Shown: piece by piece, positions 26,124-34,478 of the stretch
Position numbering within the stretch: position 1 is the first letter of the stretch
Layout of the letters: every line of letters begins with the position of its first letter
Source of the DNA: Actinomycetota bacterium
GTDB lineage: Bacteria; Actinomycetota; Acidimicrobiia; Acidimicrobiales; Ilumatobacteraceae
Reading direction: 5' to 3'
DNA length: 35,552 nucleotides
Assembly (NCBI GenBank): GCA_016870295.1
Contig: VGBY01000002.1
Coordinates: forward strand, 1-35,552
Translations under genes and position numbers: made by a program
The notes under the pieces: generated by a model
Databases searched by the model: none
What the model was told of the DNA's origin: nothing
The model's input: the letters and a program-made list of their open reading frames with translations, nothing else

Positions 26124-28334
26124 CTAGCCGTTGTTGATGATCGGCTGTCCACCCGATACATCGATGCCAACGATGAACTCTGGGTCTTGGCGGGTGAGCA
26201 CCGTCTGCACGATGGTGAGCTTGTTGCGAATGTCGACGGGCGCCCCGAGGTTCACCACGGTGCCGGTCTTCAACACGAACCCCAGCGACTCAGGGCCATT
26301 CACCGTCACATGCTTCAGGCGCTTCAACGTGTCGGGTGGCAATGCGATCGCCACTTGCGCGGCCGCTTGGTAGACGGGCGTCGTGACGGTGCCCGCCGGC
26401 AGGTTCGGGCCGACGCCCTCAATCTTCACGAACTGCGTGGGCTGACCATCCAACACATCGAGTACTCGTCCGGTGAAATCGAGCACTCGCGCGCGGTTGT
26501 CGACACCGACGAACCAGGCGACGGGTGTTCGTTCGTCGATTTCGATGACGACGCGATCGGGCAAGTACCAACTCAGCCGCGCCCGCTCGACCCACGGGTC
26601 GCCCTCCAGGCGACGCTGTGCGCCATCGAGATCGGCCGTGAACACGCTCGCCCCGCGCAACGAATCCCGCACTTTGTCGAGCAGCAGCGGATCGGTGTAC
26701 GTGGCTCCCGAGACCTCGATGTCGCGCACCGCAAAGATTGGCGACGCCAGAACGACGAGCACCAGCGAGACGCTGCCGATGAGCGCGGCGAAACCAATGA
26801 GCGGCGAGATTCGCACCCGCGCGATCCGCTTCCACCAGGCGCGCCGACCGAGGCGACGATCGCTGATGACATCGGCAAGACCCCCAGCACCCGGCACGGC
26901 CGTGCTCGCGTCGGAGAACGGGCTGGTCGGGTCGAGGGTGAGCGTGGCTGAACCCTCTGGTCGTTCGTGGGGCAACAAGTGGTCGGAGTCATCGATGACG
27001 ATCGGTGACGGCGTTGAGTCGCCGACGGTGGCCCCACGACTGGTCACCGACGAGATGTCGACTACATCTGCGACTGGGGTGTCGCCGCTCGGTGTCGGCG
27101 AGTCGCTCGGTGTCGGCGAGTCGCCCGGTGTCGCGTCGGTAGGTGCCTCATCACTCGGTGTCGCATCTGCCGGGCGCGCGATCGCGCCCGTGTCGGCAAA
27201 CAGCTCGCGCAACTCCGCCACGGCATCACCGGGGAGCGGTGGTGCAATCGTCGCGCTGCCGAGTGTGTCGTCGGTGACGAGCGGGCCGAACACCTTGTCG
27301 AGGGCGGTCAGCGATCGTGTGGTGCCGAGCGTGGTCTCCACGTTTCCTGCAGTCTGTGCCCCTGCATCAGCGGCGATCTCGTCATCGAAGCCGACGAGGC
27401 GCACTTCACTACGCAAATCGATGCCGAGCTCGCCCTTCACGCGCTCGCGCACCTCGGCCATCAGGTCCGCAACATCCGCCGCGCTACCGCCCTCATCGCA
27501 TTGGATGAAGTTGGCGTGCTTGGATGACACTTCCGCCGTGCCGATGCGCAACCCGCGCAGACCAATCCGATCGATGATCGCTCCGGCCGACCCGCCGCCG
27601 GGTTCCGGGTTGACGAACACCGAGCCAGCGTTTTGTCCGCCCGGTTGGTGTTCGCGTCGCCAACGCACGATGTCGGACATCTCGGATTCGCTCGCCGACT
27701 GATCACCCCAGGACAGCGCAAAGGTCGCCGACAAGACGACGTGATACGACTGCAGGTCGCTCCCGCGAAACCGCAGACCGAGGTCGCGCGCTGCAACATT
27801 CGCGATGATTCCTTTGCCGAGATGGAAGATCTTTGCCGACTCGATGCTGGACGCAATGTCACTGCCGTGGCCACCGGCGTTCATCCGCACGGCACCACCG
27901 ACCGAGCCCGGCACGCCGACGCCCCACTCGAAACCGGTCAGCGAGTGAGACGCACATTGGCGCGCCAGCACGGGCAGCGGCACGGCGCCACCAGCCATGA
28001 CCCGCGATGGAGCGGGACGCTTCGGCCACACGATCTCCTCGGCAAAGTCGCCGAGTTGCAGCACCAAACCATCGAAGCCCTCGTCGGCGACGAGCAGGTT
28101 GCTGCCGCGGCCGATTACGAGCACCGGCACCTTGTGTTCGCGTAGCGCGTTGCTGACGGCGTGTAAGTCGTCGATCGAGTGTGCCGTCACGAACAAACTC
28201 GCCGGACCACCGACCTTGTAGGTGGTGTAGGTCGCCAGATCGACGTCGCGTCTCACCCGTGGGCCGAGCAGGATGCCGAGGCGGTCGATGGCCCGCGTGC
28301 GACGCGCGTAGTCGTCGGTGTCGTCAGGCGCCAC
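26124..28334 (-). CDS. murB-ftsQ: MurB-FtsQ fusion: UDP-N-acetylenolpyruvoylglucosamine reductase, linker, and divisome protein FtsQ (about 736 aa)
   Basis: MurB: TTYKVGGPASLF, IGRGSNLLVADEGFDGLVL, GVPGSVGGAVRMNAGGHG, QNAGSVFVNP. FtsQ: TM IGFAALIGSVSLVLVVLASP, POTRA FAVRDIEVSGATYTDPLLLDKV, WVERARLSWYLPDRVVIEIDERTPVAW. Same frame with no stop. Likely GTG start at 28334, overlapping the murC stop. Confidence 0.9.
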   Translation of the reverse strand: MAPDDTDDYARRTRAIDRLGILLGPRVRRDVDLATYTTYKVGGPASLFVTAHSIDDLHAVSNALREHKVPVLVIGRGSNLLVADEGFDGLVLQLGDFAEEIVWPKRPAPSRVMAGGAVPLPVLARQCASHSLTGFEWGVGVPGSVGGAVRMNAGGHGSDIASSIESAKIFHLGKGIIANVAARDLGLRFRGSDLQSYHVVLSATFALSWGDQSASESEMSDIVRWRREHQPGGQNAGSVFVNPEPGGGSAGAIIDRIGLRGLRIGTAEVSSKHANFIQCDEGGSAADVADLMAEVRERVKGELGIDLRSEVRLVGFDDEIAADAGAQTAGNVETTLGTTRSLTALDKVFGPLVTDDTLGSATIAPPLPGDAVAELRELFADTGAIARPADATPSDEAPTDATPGDSPTPSDSPTPSGDTPVADVVDISSVTSRGATVGDSTPSPIVIDDSDHLLPHERPEGSATLTLDPTSPFSDASTAVPGAGGLADVISDRRLGRRAWWKRIARVRISPLIGFAALIGSVSLVLVVLASPIFAVRDIEVSGATYTDPLLLDKVRDSLRGASVFTADLDGAQRRLEGDPWVERARLSWYLPDRVVIEIDERTPVAWFVGVDNRARVLDFTGRVLDVLDGQPTQFVKIEGVGPNLPAGTVTTPVYQAAAQVAIALPPDTLKRLKHVTVNGPESLGFVLKTGTVVNLGAPVDIRNKLTIVQTVLTRQDPEFIVGIDVSGGQPIINNG
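27087..27122. repeat. Two perfect tandem copies of an 18-bp unit in the MurB-FtsQ linker, with a degenerate third
   Basis: GCTCGGTGTCGGCGAGTC x2 (27087-27104, 27105-27122), encoding the SPTPSD-type repeat. Confidence 0.8.
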
Positions 28335-29700
28335 GTGACAATTCTCGCCGACGGGCCACCACTTCATCGGGGAATGTCTCGATATCGCCGCAACCCATTG
28401 AGATGCACAGGTCACCGTCGCGACATTCACGCGCCACGAACTCGACGAGGTCAGCGCGCTCCTTGCGCCACTCAACCCGCGCGTATGGGTGGGCGTTGCG
28501 AATCGCATCGACGACAAGTTGACCCGTGACTCCCTCGATGCGATCGGTGCCCGATGCATAAATATCGGTGATGACGACGACATCGGCGTCGATGAAGGCA
28601 TCGCAGTAGGCATCCGACATCACCGCCATGCGATTGAAGCGATTCGGCTGGAAGACCGCGATGACCCGCGCGAAACCGGCGGAATCTGCGCGCACGGCGG
28701 CAAGCACCGCGGCAATCTCGGCGGGCAGATGCGCATAGTCGTCGATGAATGTGGTGCCGCCGTCGTGCGCACGCACTTCGAATCGACGGTGCACGCCCAC
28801 GAAATCGGCCACGGCGCGGGTGGCTGATTCGACAGAGACACCGAGCACGCGTGCCATCGCGAATGCGGCGAGAAAGTTGCGCACGTTGTGGACGCCGCGC
28901 AACGGCAGCGACACCTCGTGTCGACCGTCGGGGTGCTCGACCATGAATCGCGCACCACCTGCAACGAATTGCACGTTCGTCGCCCGATACATCGCCGCGC
29001 CGAGACCGTAGGTGATCGCCGAGTGTTCGTGGGCGAGACGCGCGGTCGTGGGGTCGTCAATGCACAGCACCTTGGGGCCCCGGATTTCCGCGAGGTATTC
29101 GTCGAACGACGCCACGATGCCGTCGTACGAGCCGTGCTCATCGAGATGGTCGACATCCACGTTGGTGAGAATCGTCGCGTACGGCTTGATGGCTCGATGA
29201 CTCGAGTCACTTTCATCGGCTTCGACGACGAAGTTCTCGTCGCCCCAGTGCGCGCTCGCCGGCAACTGCGGCACGTCGGCTCCGATCAGATACCCGGGAT
29301 CACGCCCAGCTTCGCGCATCATCATGGTGAGCAACGTCGTGGTGGTCGTCTTGCCGTGCGTGCCCGCCACCGCGATGGTCGTTGCCTGGGTGGCGATCCA
29401 GCCGAGTATCGCCGCCCGTGTCAGCACTCGCACACCTCGCTCAGCCGCAGCGACCAACTCCACGTTCGTCTGGCGAACCGCAGCCGAGTAGGTGACGATG
29501 TCGCAACCGTTGACGACGAGCGGGTCATGCGGCACATTGACCGCAACACCGGCGGCTCGCAGACGGTCGAGCACCTGCGACTCGCGCACGTCGCTACCGG
29601 AAACTCGATGACCCATCTCGGCGAGGATGATGGCAATCGCGCTCGTGCCGGGTCCACCGACACCGACGATGTGAATTCGCTGTGCCGAAGTGGTGGTCAT
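28324..29700 (-). CDS. murC: UDP-N-acetylmuramate--L-alanine ligase
   Basis: IHIVGVGGPGTSAIAIILAEMGHRVSGSD; AGTHGKTTTTTLLTMMM; FIDDYAHLPAEIAAVL. Confidence 0.95.
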   Translation of the reverse strand: MTTTSAQRIHIVGVGGPGTSAIAIILAEMGHRVSGSDVRESQVLDRLRAAGVAVNVPHDPLVVNGCDIVTYSAAVRQTNVELVAAAERGVRVLTRAAILGWIATQATTIAVAGTHGKTTTTTLLTMMMREAGRDPGYLIGADVPQLPASAHWGDENFVVEADESDSSHRAIKPYATILTNVDVDHLDEHGSYDGIVASFDEYLAEIRGPKVLCIDDPTTARLAHEHSAITYGLGAAMYRATNVQFVAGGARFMVEHPDGRHEVSLPLRGVHNVRNFLAAFAMARVLGVSVESATRAVADFVGVHRRFEVRAHDGGTTFIDDYAHLPAEIAAVLAAVRADSAGFARVIAVFQPNRFNRMAVMSDAYCDAFIDADVVVITDIYASGTDRIEGVTGQLVVDAIRNAHPYARVEWRKERADLVEFVARECRDGDLCISMGCGDIETFPDEVVARRRELSRGA

Positions 29701-29701
29701 C

Positions 29702-30850
29702 TCAGGGCGCGACTGACTCGATGATTGAGCCGATTGCCGACGAACGATTCAGCGCGCCGAGCGCATACGACTTTGCCGACAACCGCTCGCGCAAGACCGC
29801 ATCGTCGACCACGCGGCTCAGTTCCTTTGCGAACCGAGTGGCGACATCTGCTTCGTCGACGACGATCGCCGCCCCGGCATCCGACAACCAACGTGCATTA
29901 CGGCGCTGGTGATCATCGGCGGCGGCGGCCCAGGGCACCACCACTCCTGCTGCACCCACTGCGACAAGTTCGGCGATGGTGCTGGCCCCAGCGCGACACA
30001 CGACGACATCGGCGATCAGCCACACATCGGCCATGTTGGCGTGACTCGCACGCCGTACGTAGTGGATTCCGGTCGCACCGAACGAACCGCCTGGCAAGTC
30101 AACGAATCGCTCGCCGGCGAGGTGCAGCACGGCAAGATCGTCACGTTGTTTGTTCTCGGCAACCCATCCCTCAATCGCCGCGTTGATCGTCTGTGATCCG
30201 AGCGACCCTCCCATGGCCACGACGATGCGTCGCGATGGATTGATACCAAAGCTCGCTGCCGCTCGTGCCCGCGCCGAGTCATCGGCGGCGGTGTTGCGCA
30301 CGAGTCGACGCACGCTGTTGCGCACGGGGGCTCCGGTGTGCTTGGCACCCGGCAACACCGAGCCGGCGAATGCCGTCGCCACCGCCGCGGCCTTTCTTGC
30401 TTGACGTCGTGTGGCCAAGCCCGGCTGCTGGTCGTAACTGACGACCACGACCGGGATACCGAGGGCTCGCGCGGCGCGTACTGCTGGTTCGCTGGCGAAC
30501 CCGCCCACACTGACCACAACCCGCGGTTGCCACAATCGCAGCTGCCGCGTAGCGATTGCCGTTGCAATCAGCAGTTTCGGCACCGCTATTGCGCTGCGAA
30601 CGAGGGCCCGCGGCGATGCACTGCGCTGCAAACCATCGACGTTGAGCAGCAGACGCGGATGATCCGTGTCGGCAAGCAACTGCGCATCGACGGGTCGTTG
30701 TGACGCAACGAAGGCCACGGAGCGTGCCGAGCGTCCACGATCGACGAGCTGTTCGGCGATGGCGAGCGCCGGAATCATGTGACCCGCCGTTCCACCGCCG
30801 GCAATGACGGCAAAGACTCGCGGTGACGAAGGTGCGCTGTTTGTCGTCAC
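29702..30850 (-). CDS. murG: Undecaprenyldiphospho-muramoylpentapeptide beta-N-acetylglucosaminyltransferase
   Basis: AGGGTAGHMIPALAIAEQL; MGGSLGSQTIN; ADVVVCRAGASTIAELVAVGAAGVVVPW. GTG start. Confidence 0.95.
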   Translation of the reverse strand: MTTNSAPSSPRVFAVIAGGGTAGHMIPALAIAEQLVDRGRSARSVAFVASQRPVDAQLLADTDHPRLLLNVDGLQRSASPRALVRSAIAVPKLLIATAIATRQLRLWQPRVVVSVGGFASEPAVRAARALGIPVVVVSYDQQPGLATRRQARKAAAVATAFAGSVLPGAKHTGAPVRNSVRRLVRNTAADDSARARAAASFGINPSRRIVVAMGGSLGSQTINAAIEGWVAENKQRDDLAVLHLAGERFVDLPGGSFGATGIHYVRRASHANMADVWLIADVVVCRAGASTIAELVAVGAAGVVVPWAAAADDHQRRNARWLSDAGAAIVVDEADVATRFAKELSRVVDDAVLRERLSAKSYALGALNRSSAIGSIIESVAP

Positions 30851-30877
30851 GAGAACACGCCGAACGCTATCTCAGGG

Positions 30878-32080
30878 CTACTGAATCTTTCTGGCGATGT
30901 TGAGCAACAAGCCTGCTGCACTCAGCGTGATCAGCAACGAACTGCCACCGTAGGAAATCAACGGCAGCGTCAGACCCGTTACCGGCATCGCACCGACCAC
31001 ACCGCCGATGTTGATCATCGCCTGCACCGAGAACCACACGGTGATACCCGCGGCGAGTAGCGCACCCGAGTAGTCCGGGGCGCGCATCGCAACGACGAAA
31101 CCAAAGAAGGCGAGCGTAAAGAAACCGCCGATCACGATCGTCGAACCGATGAAGCCGAACTCCTCGGCGATCACCGTGAAGATGAAGTCGCTGTGGGCGA
31201 GCGGCACGTATCCCCACTTGCTGGTACCCGCACCAGGTCCCGTTCCCAGAATGCCGCCGTTGGAGATGCTGAGCATCGACTGCCACACCTGATAGCCGCT
31301 GTGCTCACGATTTGCCTCGATGTCAAGGAACGCAGTCCAGCGACTGATGCGCGAGGCCGAAGTGAGGATGTAGCCGATTCCCGCCAGTGAGGCAAAGAAT
31401 GCCGACGCCAGGATCCATTTCGTCGGACTCCCCGCCATGTACAACACGGTGAAGGCGATTCCCGACAACACCACTGCTGCACCGAGGTCCTTTTGCATCA
31501 TCGCGACACCTGCCGCCCCAATCCACGCGAACAACGCCGGGCGAAAGGTGCGCACGAAGTTGGTGAGTTCGCGCTGACGTCGACCGAGGTTGTTCGTCAG
31601 ATAGATGATGAGGGCAAACTTGAGCAACTCCGACGGCTGGAAGCGCACGAACCCGATCTCCACCCAGGCACGCGCACCATTGACGGAGATCCCGAGCGGG
31701 GTGAACGGCAACATATTGAGGCCGAGCACGACGAAGAGGATCGGTTTGTTGAGTTTCTGCCACGAGTGATACGGCATGCGATACATGCCGAACGCCGCCA
31801 CCACACCGACGGCGGCCCACAGCAGCTGTTTGCGGAACATCGTGAACGCCGAGCCACCGTTGTTCACGGAAATGATCGACGATGCCGACAGCACCATCAC
31901 CAGGCCGAGCGCGACGAACACGCCGACGATCAACATGATGCCGAAGAACACCATGTGCGGCTCGGTCTTGCCCTCAGACTGCGCCGGGTTGACGCGCCGA
32001 CCGGCGAGCGCCGCCTCACGCCGCGCGGTGAGCGACGGAATCACGAATGCGCCGCTGTCGTCGAGGTTCACTGCCGTCAT
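30878..32080 (-). CDS. ftsW: SEDS peptidoglycan glycosyltransferase FtsW
   Basis: GARAWVEIGFVRFQPSELLKFALIIYL; AHSDFIFTVIAEEFGFIGS; TGLTLPLISYGGSSLL. ATG at 32080 overlaps the murD stop (ATGA). Confidence 0.95.
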   Translation of the reverse strand: MTAVNLDDSGAFVIPSLTARREAALAGRRVNPAQSEGKTEPHMVFFGIMLIVGVFVALGLVMVLSASSIISVNNGGSAFTMFRKQLLWAAVGVVAAFGMYRMPYHSWQKLNKPILFVVLGLNMLPFTPLGISVNGARAWVEIGFVRFQPSELLKFALIIYLTNNLGRRQRELTNFVRTFRPALFAWIGAAGVAMMQKDLGAAVVLSGIAFTVLYMAGSPTKWILASAFFASLAGIGYILTSASRISRWTAFLDIEANREHSGYQVWQSMLSISNGGILGTGPGAGTSKWGYVPLAHSDFIFTVIAEEFGFIGSTIVIGGFFTLAFFGFVVAMRAPDYSGALLAAGITVWFSVQAMINIGGVVGAMPVTGLTLPLISYGGSSLLITLSAAGLLLNIARKIQ

Positions 32081-33414
32081 GGTTGTTGCTCCTTTGTCAT
32101 TGCCCGAACACAGCGGGCGAAGTCGTCGCCGCGCTCGCCGTAGTTCGAATACCAGTCGTAACTCGTGCAACCCGGCGACAGCAGCACGACATCGCCGGTT
32201 TCGGCCAGTTGTCGGGCGGTCTTCACCGCGGCCTCCATCGATTCGGCCCGCTCGGTGCGGCACACCCCAGAGAATGCGGCCTCGATCAGCGCTGAGGAGT
32301 GACCAATCGCCACCACGGCACGCATCCGCTGCGGCTGACTGGCGAGCGACGAAAGATCGAGGCCCTTGTTCTTGCCGCCGGCGATCAACACGATGCGGTC
32401 GAACGACGTGAGAGCGGCCTGTGCGGCATGCGGGCTGGTGGCTTTGCTGTCGTTGTAGTACGACACACCGTCCACCTCGGCCACGAACTGGATGCGGTGC
32501 GGTGCGTGGTGGTAGCGCGCGAGCGCATTCGCGACCCCTTCGATCGTGCCGAGCCCAGACTCCAACACGAGCGCGCTCGCGGTGAGTGCGTTGGTCATGT
32601 CGTGCGGCAGCGCACGACTCAGTTGCCCCACGTCGATGATGCGGCCGTGTGGCCCGACGAGCGCGCCCGATTCCACCCGATAGTCGCCCGCCTCGAGACC
32701 GAACGTCACGACTCGGGCCGCCGTGGAGTGGGCGCTCTGCTGAATCGACTCATCACGGATTGGGGCGACGGCGACATCGCCCACCCGCGCCGCCGCCCAA
32801 ATGCGTGCCTTCGCGTTGCGGTACGACTCGAGGTCGCGGTGCCAGTCGAGGTGGTCGGGCGCGAGATTGAGCCAGGCGGCAGCCTGCGCGCGGAAGTCGC
32901 GCGTGTAGTGCAGACGAAAACTCGAGCACTCCACTGCGAAGCAGTCGTGCGGTTCGTCGAGCACCTCCACCCACGGTGTCTCGGTGTTGCCGACGGCGGC
33001 CGCCTTGCGACCAGAGGCAGCGAGCATCGCCGCTGCCATCAACGTGGTCGTGGTCTTGCCGTCGGTTCCGGTGACGGCGACGATGGGTCGTGCCCGACCA
33101 CTCGCCTGTTCGTGCCGATAGGCAAGTTCGATTTCTGACACCACTTCGATGCCGGCGCGCAACGCGCTTACGATCACCGGATGCGCCTCGGGCACGCCGG
33201 GGCTCGGCGCGAGGCGCGCGAACTCCCCCATTCGTCGCGCGCACGCCATTGCAGCGTCCGGACCCTCGAGCAGCTCCGCACCGATCGACGCAGCGAACTC
33301 GACGTTGCCCACCGACGGGCGATCGTCGGCGACGACGACTCGTTCACCTCTCGCCGCCAGGAACTTGGCGGTGCTCCGCCCCGCAACGGCCAGACCATAG
33401 ACGAGCGTCGTCAT
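32077..33414 (-). CDS. murD: UDP-N-acetylmuramoylalanine--D-glutamate ligase
   Basis: VAVTGTDGKTTTTLMAAAML; NLAPDHLDWH; YYNDSKATSPHAAQAALTSF; LIAGGKNKGLDLSSL. Confidence 0.95.
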   Translation of the reverse strand: MTTLVYGLAVAGRSTAKFLAARGERVVVADDRPSVGNVEFAASIGAELLEGPDAAMACARRMGEFARLAPSPGVPEAHPVIVSALRAGIEVVSEIELAYRHEQASGRARPIVAVTGTDGKTTTTLMAAAMLAASGRKAAAVGNTETPWVEVLDEPHDCFAVECSSFRLHYTRDFRAQAAAWLNLAPDHLDWHRDLESYRNAKARIWAAARVGDVAVAPIRDESIQQSAHSTAARVVTFGLEAGDYRVESGALVGPHGRIIDVGQLSRALPHDMTNALTASALVLESGLGTIEGVANALARYHHAPHRIQFVAEVDGVSYYNDSKATSPHAAQAALTSFDRIVLIAGGKNKGLDLSSLASQPQRMRAVVAIGHSSALIEAAFSGVCRTERAESMEAAVKTARQLAETGDVVLLSPGCTSYDWYSNYGERGDDFARCVRAMTKEQQP

Positions 33415-34478
33415 GGCAATGCATCGCCGATCAGACGTATCTCGTTGGTGAAGTCAGCGATGAAGAGGGCGACTCCGGCGGCGACGCACAGCGCCGCCAG
33501 CAACCAGAAGCGAATGATCACGGTGGTCTCCGGCCAACCCGACAGTTCGAAGTGGTGGTGGATCGGCGACATCTTGAAGAGACGTTTCTTGCGACCACTC
33601 GCCTTGAACACGCCCATCTGTACCGCCACCGATCCGGCCTCCATCACGTTGATGCCGCAGATGATCGGCAACAAAAAGTGCGTATTCGTGGTGACGGCGA
33701 GCAATCCGAGCGCCGCGCCGATGCCCAGCGCCCCGACGTCGCCCATGATGATGCGGGCAGGTGCGGCATTCCACCAGAGAAAGCCGCCGCACGCACCGGC
33801 CATCGCCGCCGCGAGCACCGCCAAGTCCAGTGGGTTCACGATTGCCGAGTAGATGTCGGAGTTGCGGAACGCGAAGTATGCGATCAACCCGAACGCACCG
33901 AACCCGAACATCGCCGAACCCGCGGCGAGACCATCGAGCCCGTCGGTCACGTTCACCGCGTTCGTCGTGGCCCACACCATGAGCGCCGTCCAAAGCACCC
34001 ACACCGGCGTACTCACATCCCAACCCGGCACCTCGGCACGGGTGAATGAAATGGTCTCGCTGACTCCGGTCTGTGCGGCGAGCAGCCACATGAGTAACAC
34101 GACGATGCCGAACGTGATCCAGCCCTTTTTCTTCCAGAAGATTCCGCGGTTGTGTTGACGCCGCACCTTCAGGAAGTCATCGAGGAACCCGATTGCGGCG
34201 AGCACCGCAACGGCGACCCACATGATCATCGCTTGGTCGGAGAACGCAAGACCGTCACGCATATGCGGCAACAACCAGCCGATGAACGCCGCCGACAAGA
34301 TCGCGATGCCGCCCATTGTCGGTGTGCCCTGCTTGTGCATGTGATGCGTCGGGCCGCGGTCTTCGGCACCGAGAATCGGTTGCCCCTTACCGAGACGCGT
34401 GAAGTACGAGATCAGCAGTCGCGTGAAGGTGATTGAGGCGACGATGGAGATGGCGCCCGCCATGAGAATTGCAATCAT
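33411..34478 (-). CDS. mraY: Phospho-N-acetylmuramoyl-pentapeptide-transferase
   Basis: HHMHKQGTPTMGGIAIL; FLDDFLKVRRQHNRGI; NAVNVTDGLDGLAAG; PIHHHFELSGWPETTVIIRFW. Confidence 0.96.
   Translation of the reverse strand: MIAILMAGAISIVASITFTRLLISYFTRLGKGQPILGAEDRGPTHHMHKQGTPTMGGIAILSAAFIGWLLPHMRDGLAFSDQAMIMWVAVAVLAAIGFLDDFLKVRRQHNRGIFWKKKGWITFGIVVLLMWLLAAQTGVSETISFTRAEVPGWDVSTPVWVLWTALMVWATTNAVNVTDGLDGLAAGSAMFGFGAFGLIAYFAFRNSDIYSAIVNPLDLAVLAAAMAGACGGFLWWNAAPARIIMGDVGALGIGAALGLLAVTTNTHFLLPIICGINVMEAGSVAVQMGVFKASGRKKRLFKMSPIHHHFELSGWPETTVIIRFWLLAALCVAAGVALFIADFTNEIRLIGDALP

Noticed and set aside
28335-28613. Tracked N-terminal extension of MurB-FtsQ
   Set aside because: Lies inside murC in another frame and has no MurB similarity; GTG 28334 or ATG near 28367 is more likely.
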